Below, one piece after another: positions 50,202 to 60,113 of a DNA stretch of 64,000 bases; position 1 is the first letter of the stretch, and every line of letters starts with the position of its first letter. The position numbers and the translations under genes were made by a program. The stretch lies in NCBI GenBank assembly GCA_024707385.1, contig JANPZW010000009.1, positions 682,001 through 746,000 of the forward strand, given 5' to 3'. Source of the DNA: Cellvibrionaceae bacterium. Lineage in GTDB: Bacteria > Pseudomonadota > Gammaproteobacteria > Pseudomonadales > Cellvibrionaceae. The notes below the pieces were generated by a model. It was not told the origin of the DNA. It did no database searches and was given only the letters and a program-made list of their open reading frames with translations.

Positions 50202-52099
50202 TTAAAAGTAGAGAAAACCCAGAGCCTCCTTCAACCGGTCACCCGTGGTACGTGTGCGGTCCCAGCGTTCCAGCGACACGTCTCCCTGGCGAAACTCCCG
50301 GTAGTGCTCGTTGCCCTCCATCTGGGTAATGATCGCTTCTATATTGGCTGGGATGTTGTCGGCTAAGCCGAACCGTTGACGCAACCGCTGCATGCGAAGG
50401 GCCATTGGCTCGCTTTCACTCGCGGCGGACTCCGCTATTTGCACGGGCGTCCGAGGCGTGACCAGGATGAGCACGGACCGCTGCAGACGATTGGTCCTCT
50501 TGTTGGAGAACAGGTATTGAATTCCTGGCAGCGCCTGCAAACCCGGAACGCCGTCGCGCGTACTGGAGGATGATTTTTCACTCAAGCCGCTGAGCACCAG
50601 AGTGTCGCCCAGACTCATCACCACATTGGCGTTCGCAGTGGTCTCCCCAATTTCGATCTGGTAGGCCACCCTGGGGTTTTCGGAAGTCGCGTTCAAGGAG
50701 GTGCGCTGTGCTTCCACCTGGAGCTGCACCCGCCCCTGCGGCAGGAAGTTGGGCGTAACCGCGAGTTTAATCCCGAAGCGTTTCTCCAGCGGCACAACGG
50801 TGGTGCCACCCTCCGTGCTGATGGAGACCACACCCGCACTCAGGTTGGTGCCGGAAAAGAACTCAGAGGGCATACCTTCGATGGCGGCAAGTGTCGGGCG
50901 CGCCAGCACTTCGTTAACGGAATTGTTAGCGTTGGCGATATTCAGCGAATAGGACAGCGCTGGCACAGTCACCGCACGGGTGATGGCGGTGCTAGAGGTG
51001 GTATCGCCGCCGCTTTGCGTCGAACTGGTGACGCGCGAATAGGCCGATAAATTGCCTTCTACGGAGCCGAGCTGCAAGGTCAAGGCACTGAGCAGGTTGA
51101 CCCCCTTGGACGTCGACATCAGCTCTTGGGTGGAGAGCAGCACCACGTCAACCAGCAGCATCCGCGGACCGCCGTCCGCTGCGCCCATAGAGGTGGCGGA
51201 TGAGTCGGCAGCCGTAGAAAGCGACTCCGGTGTGTCATCAGCGTCGGAATCTGATTCATCATCAGAGGAAGATGCCTGCGCGAGGAGCAGCGAACGACCA
51301 TCGCCCGCCTCTGGATTTGCGCCCGCTTTAAGCGCGCTGACAATCCGCTCCCGGTCGTTGTAGAACGCCTGCCACTGCGCCACTCGCCTATCGATACGCG
51401 CCACCTCCGGCCCCTCACCAAAGTGTTGAACCAGCGCGGCACGTATCCAGCTGGCGCGGGCAAAGCTGCCGCAGGAGGCGTACACCGGAATGCTCGAACG
51501 CAAGAAATCCGCCGAGGGTTGCTGCGCGACTTTGAGGAATTGATCGGCCATGGCGCAGGCCGTCTTGGCGTCACCGGTGAGGTAGGAGGCGACCATCAGA
51601 CCATTGATCGAAGGTGTGCTGTCCGGGCTTAACAGCAGCGCCTCCGAAAAAGCCTGTCTGGCGTGATCAAAGCGCTTGAGATCCATATAAGCCAAGCCCA
51701 GAAACTCCTGCGCAATCCAGTTGCTTGGGTCAATACGCAGCGACTGGCGGTAGCCTTCCAAAGCCAGCTCCCCTTTTTGCGTGTCACCTTGCAGGGACTG
51801 CAAGTGGTAAATGAAGCCGTTGAGGAAGTGCAGGTACGAATTGCGCGCATCCAGTTGCAGGGCCTCGTTGGTCGCCAGATGTGCCCGCGGCAGATCCATC
51901 CGTTTGATAAAGCCAACAGCGGCGGTGACTTTGGCCAGCATTTCCGAGTCGTGTGTGCCGGGGGCACCAGCGCCACGGTTTCCACCATATCCACAAAAGA
52001 CTTGGCGGGTTCACTTGCCCAAACAGGCGTCAGCAAGCAGATCGTCAGGGTTACGGCGGCTGAAATCCGGTTGCGCCGGGAATGCTTGAGTATTTTCAT
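50202..52099 (-). CDS. TPR-secretin fusion protein (frameshifted near N-terminus)
   Basis: A 632-residue outer-membrane protein after correction. A signal peptide (ISAAVTLTICLLTPVWASE) is followed by TPR-type helical repeats (about 54-235), a serine/aspartate-rich acidic linker (about 278-305), and a type II/III secretion secretin domain (about 312-560) with LVDVVLLSTQELM, the GVVSISTEGGTT gate-like segment, and the VMSLGDTLVLSGL...ALPGIQYLFSNK ending typical of the barrel. The classical N0-N3 ring domains are absent. About 65 residues follow the secretin. A G5 run on the plus strand (51960-51964) breaks the frame; G6 restores ALVPPGTHDSEML. Partner secretion genes are not nearby. Confidence 0.82.
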
Positions 52100-52127
52100 T
52101 AAGACAATCCTGTGATTACTGACTTGG

Positions 52128-52493
52128 TTAACCATGCCCGGTGTTTGCGCGGCAGCCCGATGCGGTATTCCACCCGGTGGCATCCGCCTGAAGCATAATT
52201 TCGTTATGCACAGATTTAACGCCCTCCACCTGCTCAGCGATGTTCTGGGCGGTCATTTTTTCCTGAGGGGTTTTCACAAAGCCGGACAAAAGCACAACGC
52301 CGTAGAGACTCTCCACCACGATGCAGGTTGCGCCCGCTTCATTAATGTGCGCGTAACGGGTTTTGATGGTTGATGTGATAACACGGTCATCGTTGACCGG
52401 GATGGCGGCAGTTTTCCGGTCAAGTGTGGTGGCGCAGCCCGAGGCGCCCAGCAGGACAAAAGCCCCAACCGTTGCAATGATTCTTGCTCGCAT
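52128..52493 (-). CDS. BON-domain lipoprotein
   Basis: A 121-residue protein with lipobox GASGCATT and one BON domain (residues about 35-105: DDRVITSTIKTRYAHIN... VYGVVLLSGFVKTPQEK...VEGVKSVHNEIML-type order). BON domains bind phospholipid or protein partners in the periplasm. The short tail contains a cysteine. It is 28 bases upstream of the TPR-secretin gene in the same direction, so it is likely its lipoprotein partner, perhaps pilotin-like; this is inferred from context. Confidence 0.85.
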   Translation of the reverse strand: MRARIIATVGAFVLLGASGCATTLDRKTAAIPVNDDRVITSTIKTRYAHINEAGATCIVVESLYGVVLLSGFVKTPQEKMTAQNIAEQVEGVKSVHNEIMLQADATGWNTASGCRANTGHG

Positions 52494-52724
52494 ATAGCAA
52501 ACTCTCTCTACAGAAATTCCGAAGCGACTCGGCAGACGTTTGCGCTTCGCCGATTATTTTTGTATTGGCGATGCAGGGCCCGGCGACGGGTCTACGTATC
52601 GAGTATAGGCAAAGGCATAAAAGGGACTCGCTTTTTCGCAACTGAGCGAATTGACGATGAGGTACGGTCGGGTCGCGCCGGGCGAGGCCGTCTCAAGAAG
52701 TCTTGGGACCTGACTGGAGAAAAC

Positions 52725-53843
52725 ATGATGAGTTTGACGAGATCGAATTGGTGCAACTTTAGCGCCGCGTTGACATTGACGATGGCCAGCGCATTCGCAG
52801 CGGCCGCACCCCCTAAAATTGATCACCACGTAAAACTGACGGCGGAGAATTCCGTCATCGGCAATTTCCCCGCGCAAAAGGAGCCAATCCTGACGATTAA
52901 ATCCGGCGAGACGGTGAAAATCGACACCGGCGGTGGCGCGGGCTGGCGCAACCCGGAGATGGACCCGGATACTTGGTTAAAACAGCACAAAATTCCCGCG
53001 AAAGTCTCGGACCCCGCCCTTGCGGAAACCATCGACGTTTGGGCGAATGCGAAGCGCTACGCGGATATCCAACGCGGCCATTTTATCGTCGGCCCAATTG
53101 CGGTTGACGGCGCTATGCCCGGAGACAGCCTCGAAATTCGCATTCATTCCGTAACCCCGCGTATTCCCTACGGCACCACTGGCGTCGCTCCCGGCAGGAG
53201 TTTGCGCGGGTCGGAGAATCCCAACAAACCACCCGCCCACGTCACCGTGTTCGATATGAAACGCAATGTGGGTTTATTCGTGCCCGGTGTTGAAGTGCCC
53301 TTGGAACCCTTTATGGGAATCATGGGTGTGCAGCCGAAACCCTCCGACGGCCTCAATCATCCCAGTGCCCCGCCCGGAGATTTCGGCGGTAATCTGGATC
53401 TGCGCGATCTGGTTGATGGCACAACGCTCTACCTGCCGGTATGGGTAGCTGGCGGGCGCTTTTACACCGGCGACGCACATGCGGCCCAGGGCGACGGCGA
53501 GATCAGCGGCACCGCCATTGAAACCGCCAATACCGTGGTGCTGACCTTTATTCTGCATAAAGGCACCGGCCTGAAAATGCCGCGGGCGGAAACCCCCACG
53601 CATTTCATCGCATTCGGTTTGGACGAGGATCTGGACAATGCCATGCAGGAAGCGGTGGATGAAATGATTGCCTATGTAAACGAAATCACTGGCTGGAAAG
53701 GCGACTCTCTGGCCTATGCGCTGGCGAGCATGGCGGTGGATTTTGAGATCACCCAGATAGTCGATTACACCAAAGGCATTCACGCTAAAATCCCGAAGGC
53801 ATTATTCAAGGATCTGAAAAAAGACTATTGGTACAAACCCTGA
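52725..53843 (+). CDS. Exported acetamidase/formamidase family protein
   Basis: A 372-residue member of the FmdA/AmdA amidase family. ATG 52725 follows GGAG and gives a signal peptide with cleavage after ASAFAAAAP. The family core is shown by FIVGPIAVDGAMPGDSLEIRI, FDMKRNVGLFVPGVEVPLEPFMGIMG and the metal-site region PPGDFGGNLDLRDLVDGTTLYLPVWVAGG (split phrases) with GDAHAAQGDGEISGTAIE. Cytoplasmic members hydrolyse formamide or acetamide; a periplasmic member probably acts on another amide. It is convergent with the WYL regulator, with four bases between stops. Confidence 0.9.
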   Translation: MMSLTRSNWCNFSAALTLTMASAFAAAAPPKIDHHVKLTAENSVIGNFPAQKEPILTIKSGETVKIDTGGGAGWRNPEMDPDTWLKQHKIPAKVSDPALAETIDVWANAKRYADIQRGHFIVGPIAVDGAMPGDSLEIRIHSVTPRIPYGTTGVAPGRSLRGSENPNKPPAHVTVFDMKRNVGLFVPGVEVPLEPFMGIMGVQPKPSDGLNHPSAPPGDFGGNLDLRDLVDGTTLYLPVWVAGGRFYTGDAHAAQGDGEISGTAIETANTVVLTFILHKGTGLKMPRAETPTHFIAFGLDEDLDNAMQEAVDEMIAYVNEITGWKGDSLAYALASMAVDFEITQIVDYTKGIHAKIPKALFKDLKKDYWYKP

Positions 53844-53847
53844 CGTG

Positions 53848-54819
53848 CTACGGATGCGGCTGCTGTTCACAGGCTGACAGCAGCCGCACCGCCCTCGCCC
53901 GCAAAGCCTCTTTAATCCCCGCTGGTTCCAGCACCGTAAAATCAAATTGCAATTGGGCCAGCCAGCTGGCAAACCATTCGAAGCTATCCGTATTGGTGTC
54001 CAGCAGCAACCCGTCCTGATGAGGCCGGAATAATGCTTGGGCATCGGGGCAAAAAGTAAAAGCGTTGGCTGCGGTTTCCGCATCGGTGTGCAGAACGACA
54101 AGTACCCGGTGATTCGACTCCATGCTGTTGAGGCTTTGCCGGAAATGCTCCGCCACATCAAAGCCCACGGGGCGGGTGAAATAGCGTGGCAGAAGTTGCG
54201 CGCCGCTGATTCGATCCAGGCGAAATGAGCGCATTTCCCCACGCAGATGGCAGTAGCCAGTCACATACCAGCGACCGCTCTGAAACAGCAGGCCGTAGGG
54301 GTCAGCTTCCCGGTGGATGGCGTCCTGATCGGGCCGATGGTAGGTAAAACCAATGGTCTGTTCATCCCGCACCGCGCGGGTCAAGGTCAATAGCAGTCGG
54401 TCATCAAGCAACTGCGCCGGTCGCGGCAGCATCAGTTTTGTCGTTTCGCTGACGGCGCGAGCGCGCCGCTTCAAACCGTCCGGCATGACGCGCTCCAGTT
54501 TGGCTTGCACACTTTCAATGGCGGGCGCGGCTTCCGCCAGCCCCAATTGGCGCGCCGCCAGCAATCCCAGCGACACCGCCATCACCTCTTCATCGGTGAA
54601 CATCATCGGCGGCAATTTAAATCCCGGCACCAACATGTAACCGCCGTAGCGGCCCTGCTCGGTGGTGACCGGTACACCCATATCTTCCAGCACGGTGATA
54701 TAGCGCCGCACCGTGCGCCGATCGACGCCCAGCTTGTCGGCAAGCTCCGCACCGCCGAGCCTTCTGTGGCTTTGCAGCAGCTCCAACACGGTGAGGACGC
54801 GGGAAATAGGTCCCGTCAT
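53848..54819 (-). CDS. YafY-type HTH/WYL-domain transcriptional regulator
   Basis: A 323-residue regulator. The N-terminal winged helix (ISRVLTVLELLQSHRRLGGAELADKLGVDRRTVRRYI) and the WYL domain (READPYGLLFQSGRWYVTGYC, with FRLDRISGAQLLPRYF) are clear, followed by a WCX-like C-terminal part. The gene is divergent from the GST at 54944 with a 124-base shared promoter region, so the GST is its most likely target. WYL domains sense nucleotides or nucleic acids in some members; the ligand here is unknown. Confidence 0.93.
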   Translation of the reverse strand: MTGPISRVLTVLELLQSHRRLGGAELADKLGVDRRTVRRYITVLEDMGVPVTTEQGRYGGYMLVPGFKLPPMMFTDEEVMAVSLGLLAARQLGLAEAAPAIESVQAKLERVMPDGLKRRARAVSETTKLMLPRPAQLLDDRLLLTLTRAVRDEQTIGFTYHRPDQDAIHREADPYGLLFQSGRWYVTGYCHLRGEMRSFRLDRISGAQLLPRYFTRPVGFDVAEHFRQSLNSMESNHRVLVVLHTDAETAANAFTFCPDAQALFRPHQDGLLLDTNTDSFEWFASWLAQLQFDFTVLEPAGIKEALRARAVRLLSACEQQPHP

Positions 54820-54943
54820 AAGGCCTCCGCAAAGGCTATCGCTAAACGAAAGCCAGGATCCTATCAAACTAGGACGGGTTCCACCCTATATCGGGAATAT
54901 TCTGCTCCGGCAAACAAGAAATCACCCGGATAGGAGATTAACC

Positions 54944-55573
54944 ATGGCAAAAATGACGTTCTATACACACCCCTGGTCACGCGGTCGCATTGTGCGCTGG
55001 ATGTTGGAAGAAGTTGGCGCAGATTACGAAGTGGTGGTGAAGGAATTTGGCGGAAGCATAAAAGAGCCCGACTATCTGGCGATCAATCCCATGGGCAAAG
55101 TGCCCGCTCTGGTGGATGATGGCGTGGTCATTACCGAAGTCGCCGCCATCTGCACCTATCTCGCCGAAAAATTTCCGGAAAAAAATCTCGCGCCGCCAAT
55201 TGGCAGCCCGGCTCGCGGCACTTATTTTCGCTGGATATTTTTTATTGCCGGTCCGCTGGAAATGGCAACGACGGCGAGAGCTTTCAATTGGCGTATCGAC
55301 GCGGAAAATTCACAAGCCGTAGGTTGTGGATTTATCAAGGATACGATCAACGCCATGGAATTGGCCATTCAGAAAGGTCCTTACATTTGCGGCGATCAAT
55401 TCACCACCGCAGACTTGCTGGCGGCCAGTTATCTAGGCTGGGAAATGCAGCAGAAAAATATAGAGGAGCGCCCCGCGTTCCGCGAATATTTGCAGCGCAT
55501 GGATAATCGTCCCGCCGGCCAGCGCGCCACTCAATTGGACGATGCACTGGTCAAAAAAACCGAGCCGGCGTAA
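54944..55573 (+). CDS. Glutathione S-transferase
   Basis: A 209-residue soluble GST starting MAKMTFYTHPWSRGRIVRWML, with serine in the SRGR activation loop, cis-proline in KVPALVDDG, and the glutathione-binding acid/serine-like pair in VVITEVAAICTYLAE. The C-terminal helical domain includes GDQFTTADLLAASYLGW. Its promoter region is shared with the WYL regulator. Substrate unknown. Confidence 0.94.
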   Translation: MAKMTFYTHPWSRGRIVRWMLEEVGADYEVVVKEFGGSIKEPDYLAINPMGKVPALVDDGVVITEVAAICTYLAEKFPEKNLAPPIGSPARGTYFRWIFFIAGPLEMATTARAFNWRIDAENSQAVGCGFIKDTINAMELAIQKGPYICGDQFTTADLLAASYLGWEMQQKNIEERPAFREYLQRMDNRPAGQRATQLDDALVKKTEPA

Positions 55574-55580
55574 ATAACAA

Positions 55581-55609
55581 AAGGCAGCACATGGGTGCTG
55601 CCTTTTTTC
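55581..55609. terminator. Terminator between GST and SDR genes
   Basis: AAGGCAGCAC-ATGG-GTGCTGCCTT is a ten-base perfect stem, followed on the plus strand by six T with one later interruption. It sits between convergent genes and just before the SDR stop. Confidence 0.92.
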
Positions 55610-55611
55610 TT

Positions 55612-56376
55612 TTACAGCCCTTGTCCACCGGACGCTTCAATTCTTTGCGCATTTATCCAACCTGCGCCTTCATCGAGAATGGCAGCAACCGCTCCGCCAA
55701 TGTCATCCGGCAAGCCTACGCGCCCGAGCGCGGTGGCGTTTGCTATGTGTTGATTCAACTCTTGATTGTCCCTCACCACTCCGCCACCGAAATCGGTTTC
55801 GATTGCGCCCGGTGCCAAGGTGTTGACACGAATCCGCCGGGGCGCCAATTCCTTCGCCAAATAAAATGTCAGCGCTTCGACAGCGGTTTTCATAATGGCG
55901 TAGGCGGAATATCCGGGCATGGCCATGCGGGTAAGGCCGGAGGAAATATTTAATATGCGCCCTTCATCCTTGATCAACGGCAGCAATGCCTGGGTCAAAA
56001 AATACGGCGCTTTTATGTGCTCGTCCACCATGCGATCAAAATCCACTTCCGTGGTTTCTGCATAAGGTTTAAAAATTCCCGTGCCGGCGTTATTGATTAG
56101 ATAATCGAAGTGCGTCGCGCTCCATTCTTTTTGCAACACACCTCGCACCGCCTGGACAAATTCCGGAAAATTCCCGCTTTGGCGAATATCCAATTGCAAA
56201 GCGACGGCTTTTCTTCCCATGGCGGTAATTTCCGCTACCGTGGCCTGTGCTTCGCTCTGCTTGCTATGGTAGGTCAGGATGATGTCCCGGCCTTTGGCGG
56301 CCAGTGTCAGCGCCATGTTTTTACCAAGGCCGCGACTGCCACCGGTGATCAGAACAATTTTGCTGGGGCTGCTCAT
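55612..56376 (-). CDS. Short-chain dehydrogenase/reductase
   Basis: A 254-residue NAD(P)H-dependent classical SDR. It starts MSSPSKIVLITGGSRGLGKNMA with the TGxxxGxG cofactor loop, contains YLINNAGTGIF, the serine in ILNISSGLTRM, the YxxxK pair in YSAYAIMKTA and the C-terminal PGAIETDFGG. The ATG at 56376 is chosen for family fit. It is divergent from the AraC-type regulator at 56562; similar SDR-AraC pairs are common and suggest direct control. Confidence 0.94.
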   Translation of the reverse strand: MSSPSKIVLITGGSRGLGKNMALTLAAKGRDIILTYHSKQSEAQATVAEITAMGRKAVALQLDIRQSGNFPEFVQAVRGVLQKEWSATHFDYLINNAGTGIFKPYAETTEVDFDRMVDEHIKAPYFLTQALLPLIKDEGRILNISSGLTRMAMPGYSAYAIMKTAVEALTFYLAKELAPRRIRVNTLAPGAIETDFGGGVVRDNQELNQHIANATALGRVGLPDDIGGAVAAILDEGAGWINAQRIEASGGQGL

Positions 56377-56561
56377 AAAGGTCTCCTTCGGTGAAGTGAA
56401 AAGCACTATTGCTGTGGATTCAGATTACTCCCGGACGTACAGGTGAAATATGCCCGCTTCTCCAGGTTGATTGCCTGATTCTCCAAACACTCTATAAAAC
56501 CACTGGCATTCGGCATTCTGGCGGCCTATCGTAAGCTGACAAAACCTCCTGGTAGTACGCG

Positions 56562-57467
56562 ATGAATGCCTCTCAATTAGAAACCCTCAAAAACCTGCTT
56601 ATACAAAACTCCAAGCGAGAGGGGATTACGCCTACCCCGATACCGGGCGTGGAGATCTTTACGGCACATGCAACCACCACGCCGCTGCCCGTCGTCTATC
56701 AACCTAGTCTGTGTGTGCTGGCGCAGGGTGAAAAGCAGGTATTTATGGGCAAGGATGTATTCACCTATAAGGCGGGACAATTCCTGGTGGTCACCGTGGA
56801 CTTACCGCTGCACAGCCAGATTACTCATGCCAGTGCAAATGCGCCTTATCTGCTTTTGAAGGTCAATATGGATTCGGCGTTGATTGCCGAACTCCTTCCC
56901 CATACACAAACGGAAAAGCCGGTGAGCCCAAGTGCTGAAAAAGGTTTGTTTGTCGGTGACATGGAAACCAGCACCGCAGATGCGGCGATCCGCTTGGCGG
57001 AATTAATGACGACACCGGAACATATCGCGGTATTGGCGCAACAGACCAAACGCGAATTGTTTTATCGCCTGCTGCGCGGGCGCTTCGGAGCAGTGATCGT
57101 CAGGATGGCCGTCAAAGACAGTCATTTACAGCGCATCGGCAAAGCCATCCAGAACGTCAAAGATGAATTTCATCGCCCCCTGAGTGTGCCTCATCTGGCG
57201 CAAATTGCCGGGATGAGCGTCTCATCATTTCACGAGCATTTCAAAAGTGTTACCGGCCTGAGCCCACTGCAATATCAAAAATCCATTCGTCTGCTCGCCG
57301 CACGGAATCTGCTGGCGGCGGAAAATCTGGACGCGGCAACAACGGCTTACCAGGTCGGCTACGAAAGCCCTTCACAATTCAGTCGGGAATATGCGCGCAT
57401 GTTTGGCAATCCACCGGGAAGGGATGTCAGCCTGTTGAAGCAGAATGGAAATTGGCAGGCGCTATAA
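56562..57467 (+). CDS. AraC family transcriptional regulator
   Basis: A 301-residue regulator with an AraC_N-type cupin (TPLPVVYQPSLCVLAQGEKQVFMG, VTVDLPLHSQITHAS) and two helix-turn-helix motifs at the C-terminus (RPLSVPHLAQIAGMSVSSFHEHFK and VGYESPSQFSREYARMFGNPPG). It is of the type that pairs with SDR or efflux genes. It is divergent from the SDR gene, with 185 bases between, which suggests regulation of the SDR. Confidence 0.94.
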   Translation: MNASQLETLKNLLIQNSKREGITPTPIPGVEIFTAHATTTPLPVVYQPSLCVLAQGEKQVFMGKDVFTYKAGQFLVVTVDLPLHSQITHASANAPYLLLKVNMDSALIAELLPHTQTEKPVSPSAEKGLFVGDMETSTADAAIRLAELMTTPEHIAVLAQQTKRELFYRLLRGRFGAVIVRMAVKDSHLQRIGKAIQNVKDEFHRPLSVPHLAQIAGMSVSSFHEHFKSVTGLSPLQYQKSIRLLAARNLLAAENLDAATTAYQVGYESPSQFSREYARMFGNPPGRDVSLLKQNGNWQAL

Positions 57468-57493
57468 AAGAATCAGAATCAAGCGTTGAGTCC

Positions 57494-57524
57494 GCGCGGC
57501 AGATTTAGCCGCGCAGAACTTTTG
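57494..57524 (+). terminator. Weak terminator after the AraC regulator
   Basis: GCGCGGC-AGATTTA-GCCGCGC forms a seven-base stem, with AGAAC then four T. It lies 27 bases past the stop. The T-run is short, so efficiency may be low. Confidence 0.5.
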
Positions 57525-57553
57525 GTATTGCGCAATAAATCCAACCGCCGCAT

Positions 57554-59030
57554 CTATTGTTCATGCGGCGGCGGTGATGGCTTGGGTTGATTGCACTCAA
57601 AAAATACGTGGGGATGGCAAGGAGGACCCGGGCGGATGTGCACATGGGTCGCACGGAATTGGGCCTCGCTCACATAGCTACCTTCGACATCCACCTCAAT
57701 CGCTTCACCTTCGCGATTGCGCAGCGCCGTCCACTCGTGTTCCGGCGCTTCTGTGGCATCGATAAAAACATCGCCGATATAGAAGCTGCGGTCGTCGCTC
57801 ACTTGCGTGACGACGCCGCGCAAACTTCCCGCGGACCCGCGTCAGTGTCGCGCCGTGTGATGCGAGTGGCCTGCAGAATATTGCCGTCACTCACCGCAAA
57901 AACTTCCACCTCTTCACCACTGCGCAAATTCTCGAAATTGAAGTGGCGTTCCATGGAGCGGGATTCATCCTTGAATTGGGTATAACGCGTAACCTGAAAC
58001 TCCAGGTCGCGCAGAATAAAGGTTTTATTGGCCAAGTCGATATTCGTCACCGCACCTCTGAAGCGCTCGGTATTGAGCGGCTTGATGCGGATGCGCTCCG
58101 CCTTTAAAACACCTTCGATCAAGGATCCGAAAGCAACTACCTGGGCGCCGGTTTCAATTTCATTCAGGGTGCCGTTTTCAATGCGCGCAGTGCGTATGTC
58201 CACCCGCACACCCTGCAGGGTAAATTCCTCACTGGCGAGCAAATTGCGAATTACACCTTCAAGACTGACGGAGCGGCCATTTTCTATGGCCTTGGCAATA
58301 AATTCGATATGTGAGCCTGCAGCGTTTTCCCATCTTCCACCAGGGTTCCCACCACATGCACCCGCCGGCCCATTGCAAGATCCCGCGCAGTGCCGCCGAC
58401 AAAACGGGCGCCAGCAATCTCCACGGTCAGATTTTTCAGCGTAAATGTCTCAGCCGCTTCATCCACCGTGCTGATATAACCTTCGACTTCCAGAGCGTCG
58501 ACGCTGATATCGAGATTCTGCTTGGCGATGTAGGTTGCCGTAATCAAACCGTTATCGGTCACAAAACCGCTGACATCGACGCCGAGCCCCGGCGCAAGCT
58601 CGGTAAAGGTGGTGCCCACCACCGTTGCGTCCTCGTTGACGTAAACCACCTGCCCCAGGACATATATGGCCTTGCGTCCACTGCCGATTTCGTCGACTTC
58701 TTCAATGACACCACGCAGCACGCGTTCGGCGCGAATTTTTTGTGCCACGCCGGTTTTGCCGTTGGAATCAATTTCGCCGACGACATCCACCACCATGCCT
58801 ACGACAAGCTCTTCCTCATTCGCCGCTTCACCAGCAATTTCTACTTCCGCGGTATCTGTATCGAAATGCACACCATTGACATAAATGCTGCCAAATCCGG
58901 AAACCGTACCGTACACCGAGGCCAGCTCAACGCGGTCACCTGTCCCTTCGATGCCGGCGTGTTCAGTTTTGGACTCACAACCACTGAGCAAAAATGCGCC
59001 TATCAAGAAAAATCGCGATATGTTTTTCAT
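57554..59030 (-). CDS. DUF5666 repeat lipoprotein (two frameshifts in this sequence)
   Basis: A lipoprotein of about 492 residues after correction. It begins MKNISRFFLIGAFLLSGCES at 59030. Several consecutive DUF5666 (OB-like beta) units follow, each with phrases like VYGTVSGFGSIYVNGVHFDTDTA, LRGVIEEVDEIG, VEGYISTVDEAAETFTLKNL and FRGAVTNIDLANKTFIL. The frame shifts near 58300 (AHI to EFIAKAIENGRS) and near 57830 (GPRG to SLRGVVTQVSDD). The ATG overlaps the DUF6502 stop (ATGA). Function unknown. An extracytoplasmic binding role is inferred from fold and anchor. Confidence 0.8.
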
Positions 59031-59876
59031 TGGTTTTTTTTCTCTCCGGTTTCGTCGGGGCTGGGGCCTTCGAGGTAATAAACGCCCACACCGACGCGGA
59101 AAAGCGGTTGAGCGGCAGAATCCGATTGGTTCTTTTGTTCGAATTCGCTCAACCATTCGTTGATTTGCAGAAGCAAGCGCCTCGCCCTGTTCACGACAGC
59201 GCTGGCGGATGATGTCTAGATCTTCCGCAGAAACATTGTTGTACGACACAGTGCGCTGCAGAAGCGGACCCGGCGCTTCACGACCTATGTTGTGGTCCAT
59301 GGTTTTTAACAAGTCCGCTGCGGCCGTACCGAAAATGCGTAGGTTTTCCCGCATGTCGGCAATGGGCACATACGCACTCACCATCAGGCGTACCTGATCG
59401 CCATCGCGCTCGACAGCATTGATGCGCACCAGCTCGTCGAGCAGCGCTCGCACCGGAACATCACTGGAATACTCTTTCGCCAGCGTCGTAAAGCTATCGC
59501 TTAGCGTGGGCTGGTCCTCCACCAGCAGCGGTTTCGGGTTGCCGGCGCCATCGTGGAAACGCGCATCATTGGTCCACCCGGTAATAACCCGGGCGGCCGG
59601 ATTGGGCGAATCCAGGCTCTGATCCGACAACGGGTGCGGCTTGTCCTTCAGCTTGGCGATGTCTTTACGGTTGATCCCGGTGAGCACCGCCGTGCGCGAA
59701 TGACTGGGCTTGCGGCCGGGCAGGGAAAACTCCTCCTCCGCTACGTCCACAAACACATTCCGAGCAACATCGGAAAATGCCCGGTACGACATTCCGTGCC
59801 GCATCAACAGCCGGACCATAGGCCTCAAAACCTTGTAAAGCGCCCGCGAAAGCGCCTGGTGTGCAGAACTCGTCAT
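59027..59876 (-). CDS. DUF6502 family protein (frameshifted in this sequence)
   Basis: A cytoplasmic protein of about 282 residues after correction. The N-terminal helical part (ALYKVLRPMVRLLMRHGMSYRAFSDVARNVFVDVA) and the HTH-like SHSRTAVLTGINRKDI suggest a DNA-binding fold, as reported for this family by domain naming only. An extra G at 59177 breaks the frame; without it the text reads EALLLQINEWLSEFEQ and ends GVYYLEGPSPDETGEKKNQ with a stop overlapping the DUF5666 start. In this sequence the shift makes an artificial DUF6502-DUF5666 fusion. Confidence 0.8.
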
Positions 59877-60113
59877 ACCCAGTGATTACCAACGGCGAAT
59901 GCCAAACCTCATATGAACCGGCGCCAATTATGGGACAAAAATGTCAAAAATTGGCGCCACCAGAATACTTTTGTGATCCAGTCGTAATTCTTTCGTAAGA
60001 ATTTGGGATTATAGTGTCAAAACCAAGCCGATATCAGGGGGTATGTTTCGGCGCGGTATCAATCCCAAATCCGTCTTTAGCAGCGGATCAATGTCATTAG
60101 GAGAAACAAGATT

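Noticed and set aside
57554..57823. A separate small gene for the last DUF5666 unit
   Set aside because: It begins mid-domain and continues the upstream frame after a single-base correction near 57830.
58284..59876. A continuous 530-residue frame joining DUF6502 and DUF5666
   Set aside because: The DUF6502 ending is intact in another frame after removing one base, and the DUF5666 part has its own lipoprotein signal and an ATGA overlap, so the fusion is an artefact of the frameshift.
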